NCBI GenBank assembly: GCA_964609245.1
Contig: CAZSSB010000008.1
Location: 28,747 to 92,746, forward strand
Reading direction: 5' to 3'
DNA from: JAFGCY01 sp964609245
Lineage (GTDB): Bacteria; 4484-113; JAFGCY01
DNA: 64,000 nucleotides
The notes under the pieces were generated by a model. It searched no databases. It was not told the DNA's origin and saw only the letters and a program-made list of their open reading frames with translations. Positions 7,176 through 15,834 of the stretch are shown piece after piece. The position numbers and the translations under genes are program-made. Within the stretch, counting starts at the first letter, position 1. Each line of letters opens with the position of its first letter.

Positions 7176-8714
7176 TCACACATCCCCGGCTGCATACCCC
7201 GCCACGGCGCGCTCGACCCAGTCGGCGATGTTCAGGTCGTAGCCGCGCAGGTAGAGCAGCGTCCGGCCCGCGCCGTCGAGCAGGATCACTGCAGGCTTCT
7301 CATCCTCGTCCGTGACCTTGAGATCCTCGCGGATCCAGTCCGTCAGGTCGGCGCAGTCCGAGGTGTACGGGTCTTCCTCGAAAAGCACGCGCTCGTCATC
7401 CGCGAAGCGCTGGAGCAGCCCGCGGGCGCGCACGGACGGCTCGCCGTCGTCATAGATCACCATCAGCAGCAGCGGCGGCATGCCTTCTTCGCGCTCCCAC
7501 CGCCAGTCCACAGTGCGCTCGATCAGCGCCGCCTGCGGCAGGTCGGCCGGGGCATCCAGCGCCACCTCGATCAGCACGTCTCCGCCGGCCGCGGCCTCGA
7601 AGTCGCGGGTCTGGACGTGAACCACGGCGCCGGGATAGCGCACCCCGCACTGCAGGCGGTAATCGCCCGGCGCGCCGACGTAGTAGACGTCGCCCTCGGC
7701 TTCAGTCGCGTCCGGGGGATAGTCCAGCTCGCCCAGCGGGTAGCCGAGGTCGTCCAGCGGAACAAAGGTGCCCTCGTGCCAGGCGGTGATGGAGTAGTGC
7801 TCGAAGTCCGGCTGCGGCTCGCCCCCCTCGCTGAAGCGCGGCCGGACGGCGCAGATGTCGCTGTAGCGGCCCGTCACCTGCTCGCGACCGAAGGCGTCCC
7901 CGGCCGTCACCAGCGCGATCCGTCCGCCGCACAGGTCGGCGGCATGGCCTGCTTCGCCGGTGCGCTCCGGCGCACCGGGGTAGACCGGCAGCCAGGCGGC
8001 GGGATCGTAGTCGCCCGGCCCGCCGTCATAGACCTCCACCCAGCTCTCGCCGCTGAGATTCTCCCTGACGAAGCGGGTGGGATAGCCCTGGGCCCGAAGC
8101 GCAGCGGCGGTCAGGATCGCCAGTTCGCGGCCGGTGCCCGCCCGGGCATTGTCGACGCTGAGCGGATCGGCCAGGTTGCCGTAGTAGCCACGCTCGCGCT
8201 CGATGAAGCCCGCTGTGATCCGCGCCACCAGCGCGCCTAGCTCCCGCTCCCCTCCCGCGTAGCGCAGCCTTAGCTCGCGGCGCCAGCGGGTGACCGGCTC
8301 GTCGTCGAGGCGGTAGTTCAGCACGTAGCGGCGGAACAGCTCGCCGGCCTTGTCCCAGCCGTCGCGGCCGGCGATGCTAAGCGCCTCGTCCATGTTCTCG
8401 ACCAGAATCTCGCTCGTCAGTTCCAGGCGGTCGAGGTGGGTGGCGTGCTGAAGCAGCCAGACCATGTTCAGGTAGTCCTGCTGGTCGTAGGGCTGGCTGG
8501 CGCCGGGATAGACCGCGCTGAGCGCACCGGCCAGCTCTTCCCAGTTGCCGCCGGCGTCGGTAAGCGCCTCGCGGATCGCGTCGCGGTCGGCCCAGTCGGG
8601 AGTATCGGCGAGCACATAGCTCTCGATCTCGACCAGGCGCGGGTCATCGTCCTGCGCGGCCGCTATGGGCGGCAGCAGCAGACAGAGCAGGATCAGCGGA
8701 GCGGTCGAGCGCAT
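7176..8714 (-). CDS. Exported transglutaminase-like protein, catalytic residues apparently missing
   Basis: 512 aa from the ATG at 8712-8714, which has GGAGGTGC just upstream; an 11-residue longer start is less likely. The signal peptide is STAPLILLCLLLPPIAAAQ. The central segment TGRELAILTAAALRAQGYPTR followed by SWVEVYDGG has the layout of a transglutaminase-like core. The position where an active enzyme has Cys (G-x-C-x-D/E) reads AGTGREL here, and the usual HAWVEVY histidine is replaced (ESWVEVY). It may therefore bind rather than process peptides. The C-terminal third (PAVILLDGAGRTLLYLRGYD) resembles a thioredoxin-like fold without a CxxC, an inference from pattern only. The gene lies alone, after REP repeats. 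Confidence 0.65.
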   Translation of the reverse strand: MRSTAPLILLCLLLPPIAAAQDDDPRLVEIESYVLADTPDWADRDAIREALTDAGGNWEELAGALSAVYPGASQPYDQQDYLNMVWLLQHATHLDRLELTSEILVENMDEALSIAGRDGWDKAGELFRRYVLNYRLDDEPVTRWRRELRLRYAGGERELGALVARITAGFIERERGYYGNLADPLSVDNARAGTGRELAILTAAALRAQGYPTRFVRENLSGESWVEVYDGGPGDYDPAAWLPVYPGAPERTGEAGHAADLCGGRIALVTAGDAFGREQVTGRYSDICAVRPRFSEGGEPQPDFEHYSITAWHEGTFVPLDDLGYPLGELDYPPDATEAEGDVYYVGAPGDYRLQCGVRYPGAVVHVQTRDFEAAAGGDVLIEVALDAPADLPQAALIERTVDWRWEREEGMPPLLLMVIYDDGEPSVRARGLLQRFADDERVLFEEDPYTSDCADLTDWIREDLKVTDEDEKPAVILLDGAGRTLLYLRGYDLNIADWVERAVAGYAAGDV

Positions 8715-8781
8715 CGGCGCACCTCCAGGTGCCCTAGATGGTAGCACTCAGGCTGCCGCGCTGGAGCCCGCTCCCGGCTGG

Positions 8782-9339
8782 TCAGCGGTCGCAGAGGGCC
8801 TCAACGTTGGCCAGGAAGTTGATCAGCGCCTGCTCCAGGCGCTCGTCCCACTTCTCGTCGCTGAACCCGCCCTCGGCGTCGAACTTGTCGCCGGCCAGCG
8901 GCAGAACGAAGCAGCGCGGGCAGATCATGCAGCCCATCACCATCAGCGGGGTCCGCAGGGCGAGCAGACCGCGCTCACCGCCGACGGCGGAGGGCGAGGC
9001 GCTGAGCAGCATTGCCACCTTGTCGGTAATGGGCACCGGTTTGATGCGGCTGATCCAGTCCAGCGCGTTCTTCAGCGGCCCGGCGATCGAGTAGTTGTAC
9101 TCCGGTGCGGCGATCAGATAGGCGTCGGCCTCGGCCAGCCGCTCGCCCAGCGCCATGACGCCCGGCGGGATCCCCTGCTGCTCCTCGATGTCGCCGCTAT
9201 AGAGCGGGATGTCGAAGTCGGACAGCCGCGCCAGGTCAACTTCCGCGCCCTGCCCGCGCGCGGCGGCGGCCGCCCGCGCTACCAGCTTGTGGTTCAGTGA
9301 CCCCTTCCTCAGCGAACCCGCAAACGCAAATACCTTCAT
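8782..9339 (-). CDS. NAD(P)H-dependent FMN reductase
   Basis: 185 aa flavodoxin-fold reductase of the chromate/quinone/azo reductase type. The FMN phosphate-binding loop is FAGSLRKGSLNHKL (residues 6-19). The family signature APEYNYSIAGPLKNALDW is near residues 78-95, and SASPSAVGG is the second flavin-contacting loop. Soluble and cytoplasmic. Reduces quinones or other electron acceptors with NAD(P)H; the physiological substrate cannot be inferred. The start ATG at 9337-9339 follows a G-rich stretch (GGGGGC) that could serve as a ribosome-binding site. It is transcribed away from the hemerythrin gene's upstream region but on the same strand. Confidence 0.88.
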   Translation of the reverse strand: MKVFAFAGSLRKGSLNHKLVARAAAAARGQGAEVDLARLSDFDIPLYSGDIEEQQGIPPGVMALGERLAEADAYLIAAPEYNYSIAGPLKNALDWISRIKPVPITDKVAMLLSASPSAVGGERGLLALRTPLMVMGCMICPRCFVLPLAGDKFDAEGGFSDEKWDERLEQALINFLANVEALCDR

Positions 9340-9429
9340 CGCATAGCCCCCACTGTGTTTGGACTATTGGTTATACCAGCTGAATGCGGTAATCAGTTCA
9401 TCGAGCGCCAGAATCAGGGCCGAATATCC

Positions 9430-9843
9430 TCAGCTGAGCCCGGCCTGCTCGAAGTAGGGCTTGCAGCGCGCGTCCTCTTCCAGGATGTGGCCCGTGATCC
9501 AGCCCCGCAGGTAGTGCAGCACGTCGCTGGTCAGCAGCACGTCGCCGCGCCTCAGGCGCGCGCGAAACTCCAGCACGCGGCGCTTGAACTCCTGGTGGCG
9601 CGCGCGGTGCTGGTCGAGGGCCGGATACTCGATCTCGCCCATCAGCTGCTCCTCGGTGGCGAAGTGGGTCAGCGCGTAGTCGGCGAGCCCCTGCAGCAGC
9701 TCGCCGAGCTCATCGCGGCCGCGGCCCTCGGTCATCGCGGTGGAGAGCGCATTGAACATCTTGAGCAGCCGCTGATGCTGCTGGTCGACCTTGACCACCC
9801 CCACGCTCATGGAGCGGTCCCAGTGTACTTCCCTGATCGTCAT
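9430..9843 (-). CDS. Bacteriohemerythrin
   Basis: 137 aa single-domain O2-binding diiron protein. The start is taken at the ATG 9841-9843, giving MTIREVHWDRSMSVGV, the usual opening. The full ligand set is visible: His23 in VDQQHQRL, His60 and Glu64 in HFATEEQLM, His79 and His83 in DQHRARHQEF, His119 and Asp124 in GHILEED. In anaerobes and microaerophiles such proteins store, deliver or sense O2. It lies back to back with ffh, the two starts being 80 bp apart. A longer in-frame start exists 39 nt upstream but adds non-family sequence. Confidence 0.94.
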   Translation of the reverse strand: MTIREVHWDRSMSVGVVKVDQQHQRLLKMFNALSTAMTEGRGRDELGELLQGLADYALTHFATEEQLMGEIEYPALDQHRARHQEFKRRVLEFRARLRRGDVLLTSDVLHYLRGWITGHILEEDARCKPYFEQAGLS

Positions 9844-9907
9844 CGCAGTGCCTGCGGGAGCAATGCTAGCATCCCGCCGCACCCGAGGGGCTGTGGAGCC
9901 GCGCGGC

Positions 9908-9913
9908 TATAAT
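9908..9913 (+). promoter_or_regulatory. -10 box of ffh, leaderless arrangement
   Basis: A perfect TATAAT sits 9 nt before the ffh ATG at 9923, leaving no room for a 5' leader with a Shine-Dalgarno. No TTGACA-like -35 is seen. Confidence 0.6.
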
Positions 9914-9922
9914 CTTGCTCCG

Positions 9923-11231
<1,309 letters not shown>

Positions 11232-11236
<5 letters not shown>

Positions 11237-11323
11237 GCGCGAAGCCTCTTCGCGCCTGGAGGTCGGCCGCGAATAGGATTCGCGGCTACCGATCAGTAGG
11301 GCTGGCGTCTCGCCTGCCATTCC
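11232..11323 (+). repeat. 92-bp composite REP unit, copy 1
   Basis: Matches 13589-13680 with one mismatch (T/G at position 72). The unit holds three hairpins: GTAG-GGCGCGAAG/CTTCGCGCC, inverted CCGCGAAT/ATTCGCGG ending CTAC, and GTAGGGC-GGCG-TCT-CGCC. The leading GTAG overlaps the ffh stop codon. Confidence 0.93.
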
Positions 11324-11642
11324 GGTAGCCCCGCCTACCGCCGTCCCGGTAGCGGCGGGTTTCAACCCGCCGACCTTATCCCAGCCCACCTTCGAATCGC
11401 GGGGTTGAAACCCCGCCTACGGGCCGGGCCGCGAATGGGATTCGCGGCTACCGGGTAGTAGGGACGAGGCCTGTCTCGCCCGTTACGGTGGGATTAACCA
11501 CAGAGATCATAGAGAACACGGAGGGATCACATGTAGGGGCGATCCCGCCCAGGCGGGATTGCCTCGCCCACATTTGAAGGTGGGCTGGGCAAGCCCAGCC
11601 CCTTGTATGCTGGGATGACCGGCGTGGGGTTTGCCCCCGTCG
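11324..11642. repeat. Further palindromes and a CCACAGAG repeat after ffh
   Basis: This gene-free stretch holds more GTAG elements: GCGGGTTTCAACCCGC near 11350, an inverted GCGGGGTTGAAACCCCGC near 11400 and a CGCGAATGGGATTCGCG type near 11435. A TAACCACAGAGATCATAGAG repeat follows at about 11495. GTAG-headed or GGCTGGGC/GCCCAGCC palindromes run to about 11620. No coding evidence. Confidence 0.7.
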
Positions 11643-13130
11643 TCACTCCGCCACCAGCTCATCCACCGGGGGCAGCGCGCTGCGATTGGGTCTCAGGAAT
11701 AGCCCGGTCAGCAGCCACGGCACGCCCGCGCTGAGCACCAGCCCGCCGACGATCGAGATCCAGCCCCAGTCGAATATCGGGCTGATCAGCAGCATTTCGA
11801 AGCCGGGGACGGGGGAGTGCATCACGCCGCGGACGGTGAACTCGAAGTAGCGGCCGCTGGGCGTGCCGAGTAGGAACGGTACCAGCGTCGCGCCCAGCGC
11901 CACCACGCATAGGGTGGTGTAAAGCAGCAATTCCGCCGGGCCGCGGCGTCCCATGATCAGGATCAGCCCGCCCAGGCCGAGTAGCCCCAGCAGCGGGATC
12001 GGCAGGGCCAGCCACGAGATGCCCCCGCCCGCCACCACCACCGGCCCGATCATGGCCCGGTTGCCTGTCGGATCCTCGGTCAGCAGGTTCTGCCAGTAGG
12101 GCACGGGACGTGACCAGCCGGGCGCGTTGTAGCGGCCACGCTCAGTCCACGCGCCAAGCAACGGATCAAGCCGCCACTGTCGGAAGGTCATCTGGTTGGC
12201 CGCAATGTCCAGCTTGGTCTCGGGCCGGTATTTCCTCGTAGCCTCGACGTTCCTGGCGATCTTGTCGGGGTCGGTGCTTGGCACCCCGTAACACGTACCC
12301 GCCTCGCTGATGCGTGACTCGACGGCAATGGGGCGGGTTACCTGCAGTTCATTGGCAACGAGCGGCCCGCCGGTGTAGAGGAACAGGCCCAGCATTACGG
12401 CGCATAGCCCGGCGGCCCAGTAGCGTCCACGCGTCAGGCCCGCGAAGGCCAGGCCCAGGATCAGCAGGGCGGCAAGGATCAGCGGCGCCGACAGCCAGAG
12501 CGGCCAGGATACCTCGTAGCCGTAGCCGACGAAGTAGTCCTGCCATAGCGCGCGGCCCAGCAGCATCAGTGAGGCGACGACCAGCACGGTGTGAATCAGC
12601 TTGAGCTGGATGATCCTGGCCAGGAGCACGCCCCAGCCGAGCCGCCAGGCGCGCCACAATGTATAGGCGAAGCCGGCGAAGAACGCCGCGCGGCCCAGCC
12701 CCTGCAGCAGCCACGCCGCGGTGGCCAGCGCGCACGCGCCCGCGCCCGGAGGCGGTGGCGCATCCCGGCCCCAGAGGAAGCGATAGTCCCCCATCAGCCC
12801 GCCGACGTAGAGCGCCAGCCAGTCGGAAAGCAGGATCGCGGCGAAGCAAACTAGCAGGAAGATCAGCTCGCGCCACTCGCGCCGGGTCGGCCAGCGATTC
12901 AGCGTGGCGTAGACCTGGTCGGTGAGATGCGGCGCCGCCAGCTTGCGGCGGCTGGCCGCGTTCCGCAGATCAGTGCGTGCCTGCTTAGCCGCCGGTAGTC
13001 CCTCGTCAGACTGCAGGCAGGAAAGGTGGTCATCGAGCTCCGCGCCGATCTCACTCAGCCTGGCCGGGCTGAGCCCCCAGTCCTCACCGCTGCCCAGCCA
13101 CGCCTGCGCGCGCCGCGCCGCGCCGCTCAC
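11643..13130 (-). CDS. Multi-pass membrane protein of unknown function, partner of PadR
   Basis: 495 aa. A GTG start at 13128-13130 overlaps the padR stop by the GTGA pattern, so the two genes are translationally coupled. The first about 90 residues are soluble and helical (AELDDHLSCLQSDEG), resembling the cytoplasmic lead-in common in membrane proteins encoded after PadR regulators. About nine or ten hydrophobic segments follow (for example LIFLLVCFAAILLSDWLALYV and LPIPLLGLLGLGGLILIM). A polar loop of about 110 residues (270-345, with RWLDP-like RQWRLDPLLGAW) probably faces outside. No ATPase or known transporter motif is present. I do not recognise the family. Confidence 0.75.
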   Translation of the reverse strand: MSGAARRAQAWLGSGEDWGLSPARLSEIGAELDDHLSCLQSDEGLPAAKQARTDLRNAASRRKLAAPHLTDQVYATLNRWPTRREWRELIFLLVCFAAILLSDWLALYVGGLMGDYRFLWGRDAPPPPGAGACALATAAWLLQGLGRAAFFAGFAYTLWRAWRLGWGVLLARIIQLKLIHTVLVVASLMLLGRALWQDYFVGYGYEVSWPLWLSAPLILAALLILGLAFAGLTRGRYWAAGLCAVMLGLFLYTGGPLVANELQVTRPIAVESRISEAGTCYGVPSTDPDKIARNVEATRKYRPETKLDIAANQMTFRQWRLDPLLGAWTERGRYNAPGWSRPVPYWQNLLTEDPTGNRAMIGPVVVAGGGISWLALPIPLLGLLGLGGLILIMGRRGPAELLLYTTLCVVALGATLVPFLLGTPSGRYFEFTVRGVMHSPVPGFEMLLISPIFDWGWISIVGGLVLSAGVPWLLTGLFLRPNRSALPPVDELVAE

Positions 13131-13471
13131 CTGGCCTCCGCGGCCGGCTCGCCGCTCAGCGCCTTCAGCGCGCCGTGGCTCAGGCGCACGAACTGCTTGC
13201 GTGCCCGCTCCCAGGCCCGCCGCCCCCTGGCCGTCAGGGTGTAGACCTTGCGCGGCCGGCCGTGGGGGGCGGTCTCCCAGCGCGCGCTGACCAGCCCGCC
13301 ATGCTCCATCCGGTGCAGCACCGGATAGAGGCTCTCGGGTCGCACCGCAAGCTCGCCGCCGCTGCGGCGCGCGATCGCCTTGGCGATGCCGTAGCCGTAG
13401 CCGGGTCCCCGCGACAGCTCGCTGAGGATGAGCACCCGCAGCATCCCCGCCAGATACTCAGGCTGGGCCAT
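13127..13471 (-). CDS. PadR-family transcriptional regulator
   Basis: 114 aa winged-helix repressor. PadR hallmarks are visible: LRVLILSELSRGPGYGYGIA at the N-terminus, PESLYPVLHRMEHGGLV for the recognition helix and wing entry, and RPRKVYTLTARGRRAW for the wing. The C-terminal helix is short, as in the small PadR-s2 subgroup. It overlaps the downstream membrane-protein gene by 4 nt and probably controls it and itself: an inverted repeat with 8-bp arms (13488-13508) lies just upstream of the ATG, over the likely -10 region. AGGTGG precedes the ATG. Confidence 0.93.
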   Translation of the reverse strand: MAQPEYLAGMLRVLILSELSRGPGYGYGIAKAIARRSGGELAVRPESLYPVLHRMEHGGLVSARWETAPHGRPRKVYTLTARGRRAWERARKQFVRLSHGALKALSGEPAAEAR

Positions 13472-13487
13472 GTTCCACCTCGCTTTA

Positions 13488-13508
13488 TATACTACGTCGT
13501 GTAGTATA
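13488..13508. promoter_or_regulatory. Probable PadR operator overlapping the padR promoter
   Basis: Perfect inverted repeat TATACTAC-N5-GTAGTATA, 17 nt upstream of the padR ATG. On the minus strand it contains TATACT and TATATA, so a bound repressor would cover the -10. Confidence 0.7.
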
Positions 13509-13588
13509 GCATGAGACCGGCCATGCAGGATGTTGTTCCCGGTGAGCGCGGATCTTGTCTGCGCATCGTATGCCGCGGGGCGGATGGC

Positions 13589-13768
13589 GGTAGGCGCGAA
13601 GCCTCTTCGCGCCTGGAGGTCGGCCGCGAATAGGATTCGCGGCTACCGATCAGTAGGGCGGGCGTCTCGCCTGCCATTCCCGTAGGGGCGGGGCTAAGCC
13701 CCGCCCTCAAGCACCAGTAACCGCAGAGACCGCGCCAACATGAGGGCCGGTCTGAGACCGGCCCCTAC
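13589..13768. repeat. REP cluster including 92-bp composite unit, copy 2
   Basis: 13589-13680 repeats the unit at 11232-11323. It is followed by GTAG-GGGCGGGGCTAAGCCCCGCCC and an inverted GGCCGGTCTGAGACCGGCC element ending CCCCTAC. Confidence 0.9.
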
Positions 13769-13793
13769 GATCCGGGCGGCACGGGCCGTGCCC

Positions 13794-15218
13794 TTACAGC
13801 GCCTCCGCATCGAGGTCGTAGGCGTCGGCGGCGGTGACGCGGGCGCGCACCACCTGGTACAGCTCCAGCGGCTGGGGTGAGCTGACGCGCGCCAGGCCGT
13901 CGATCTCGTAGGCGTCGCGCCAGCTGCGGCCGAGGTAGACGTATACGTCTCGTTCGGCTGCCAGCGGGGCGCCAGTGTCTGGCTCGTCCTCGGGCTGCTC
14001 CGCTTCTTCCAGCAGCACCTCGATCTCGGTGCCGACCAGCGCCTGCTCGCGCTCAAGCATCACGTCGTACTGCGCCTCCATCAGCAGCTCCTGGCGCTGA
14101 AGCTTGATGTTCTCGTCCACGTGGTCCGGCAGGCGGTGGCTCTGAAGCTCCGGCAGATCGCTGTAGGTCAACACCCCCAGCCGGTCGACGGCGCCGGACG
14201 CCACCCAGTCGCAAAGCTCATCGAACTGCGCCTCTGTCTCGCCGGGATAGCCGACGATCAGCGAGGTGCGGATCACGGCGTCCGGACAGGCTTGGCGGAT
14301 GCGGCCGAACAGCGCGTCGATACTCGCGCGGTCGCCACGGCGCCGCATCGACTTCAGCAGCGCGCCGCTGACGTGCTGGACGGGCACGTCGAAGTAGGGC
14401 AGCAGCCGCCGGCCGGCAGAATCGCTCGCCAGGCGTCCCCAGGTTTCGAGCAACTCGTGCGTGACGTGGTCCGGATACATGTACATCACCCGCAGCCAGC
14501 CGGAGCCGTCGAGTGTGCAGAGCTGCTCGAGCAGCCCGGCCAGCCTTGGCCCGCCCAGGTCGCGGCCGTAGTAGCTGGAGTCCTGGCTGACCAGCACGAT
14601 CTCGGGGACAGCCAGCTCGCTGAGCATCGCGACCTCGGCCAGCACGTCATCCGGTGGGCGTGAGCGGTAGCGGCCGCGGAGCTCGGGAATGATGCAGAAG
14701 CGGCAGCGGTGGTTGCAGCCGTCGGCAATCTTGACGTAGGCCAGCGACGGCGGGGTGGACAGCACCCGCCCGGCCCCGGCATCGGCCAGAAACGCGGGCA
14801 GCGCGAAGCGCTCCGGCTCCGCCAGCTCCTCGCTTGCATCCTCGTCCAGCAGCCGGCTGAGCACCTCACCAATGCTGCCCGGGTTGTCCGGGGTCAGCCA
14901 GGCGTCGACTTCGGGGTACGCTTCATGGCGGCGCTGCTGCAGGTACTGGGGCAGGCAGCCCGCGACGATCACCGCCCGGCAGCGCCCCGCCCGTTTCTGC
15001 TCCAGCGCCTCGCGGATTGCCTCGTCGGCCTCGGCCTGGGCCGCCGCGATGAAGGCGCAGGTGTTGATCACGAGCGCGTCGGCCTGCTCGAGCTCGGTGG
15101 CCAGTGCAAAGCCGGCGTCATCGGCGCGGCTGAGCATCAGCTCGCAGTCGACCTGATTCTTGGGGCAGCCGAGGCTGATGAAGCCGACGGCGGGGCGGTT
15201 GCCCCTTACGCGCTGCAT
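13794..15218 (-). CDS. rimO: Ribosomal protein S12 methylthiotransferase RimO
   Basis: 474 aa radical-SAM enzyme that adds a methylthio group to the conserved Asp of ribosomal protein S12. The start is the ATG at 15216-15218, 1 nt after the stop of the upstream gene. The N-terminal UPF0004 domain has the auxiliary [4Fe-4S] cysteines C18 (LGCPKNQVDCE), C54 (NTCAF) and C88 (AGCLP). The radical-SAM CxxxCxxC is C168/C172/C175 in GCNHRCRFC. A C-terminal TRAM domain spans about 400-474. LGCPKNQVD favours RimO over MiaB or MtaB. The 195-codon membrane-protein gene precedes it in the same operon. Confidence 0.93.
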   Translation of the reverse strand: MQRVRGNRPAVGFISLGCPKNQVDCELMLSRADDAGFALATELEQADALVINTCAFIAAAQAEADEAIREALEQKRAGRCRAVIVAGCLPQYLQQRRHEAYPEVDAWLTPDNPGSIGEVLSRLLDEDASEELAEPERFALPAFLADAGAGRVLSTPPSLAYVKIADGCNHRCRFCIIPELRGRYRSRPPDDVLAEVAMLSELAVPEIVLVSQDSSYYGRDLGGPRLAGLLEQLCTLDGSGWLRVMYMYPDHVTHELLETWGRLASDSAGRRLLPYFDVPVQHVSGALLKSMRRRGDRASIDALFGRIRQACPDAVIRTSLIVGYPGETEAQFDELCDWVASGAVDRLGVLTYSDLPELQSHRLPDHVDENIKLQRQELLMEAQYDVMLEREQALVGTEIEVLLEEAEQPEDEPDTGAPLAAERDVYVYLGRSWRDAYEIDGLARVSSPQPLELYQVVRARVTAADAYDLDAEAL

Positions 15219-15219
15219 G

Positions 15220-15807
15220 CTAGCTGCGGGTGGCGAAGGCCAGCAGCGCGCCAACCAGCAGCGCCAGACCGGCCCCGACCGCCAGCGGCGCCAGCGGCTG
15301 CAGGATGCCGATCAGCGCCAGCGCCAGCGTCAGCGCCCCGGCCCCCAGCAGCACCCCGCCCAGCACCAGTCGCGGCGCGGCCATCGCCACCGGATCGGCC
15401 TGCACCCCCGCCCCGCTCGCGCCGGGCTGGATCATCGGCGCGTCGGGATTGGACGGATCGAAGTCGGCGATGAACAGCTTGGGTGTGCCCTTCTCGAAGC
15501 CCGCCTTCTCCATCGCGACGGCCTGCAGGCGCATCACGGCGTCCTGCTGCTGCTTGCTGAGGCCGGACCAGAAGGTGCGCGAGACCGGCTCATAGGCCGC
15601 CGGGAAGTCGCGCATCGAGCGGTGGCGCAGTTTGTAGTCCACCGGCTGCGGCTTGGCGGTCTCGCCTTCGCCGCCCTGCTCACGGTCCTCCTTGCGGCGG
15701 CCGCGGGGGCCCTTGCGGCGATCCTCGGCCGGGGCGTAGAAGTGGCCGCCGGTCGGTTCGGGCAGCTCCGTGAAGCTCTGTTTCTCTTCCTGCTCGGAGT
15801 CGGACAT
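15220..15807 (-). CDS. Hypothetical membrane protein, operon partner of rimO
   Basis: 195 aa. The first about 125 residues are hydrophilic and charged (RRKGPRGRRKEDREQGG), followed by two closely spaced hydrophobic stretches (LVLGGVLLGAGALTLALALIGIL and LAPLAVGAGLALLVGALLAF) that form a C-terminal hairpin anchor. The N-terminus is therefore probably cytoplasmic. TATTAT at 15814-15819 ends 6 nt before the ATG, a leaderless layout. It overlaps nothing but ends 1 nt before rimO starts. I do not recognise the family. Confidence 0.72.
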   Translation of the reverse strand: MSDSEQEEKQSFTELPEPTGGHFYAPAEDRRKGPRGRRKEDREQGGEGETAKPQPVDYKLRHRSMRDFPAAYEPVSRTFWSGLSKQQQDAVMRLQAVAMEKAGFEKGTPKLFIADFDPSNPDAPMIQPGASGAGVQADPVAMAAPRLVLGGVLLGAGALTLALALIGILQPLAPLAVGAGLALLVGALLAFATRS

Positions 15808-15813
15808 GCACCA

Positions 15814-15819
15814 ATAATA
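15814..15819 (-). promoter_or_regulatory. -10 box of the rimO operon, leaderless arrangement
   Basis: TATTAT on the minus strand, 6 nt before the ATG at 15805-15807. Confidence 0.45.
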
Positions 15820-15834
15820 CCGCCGGACCGGCCG

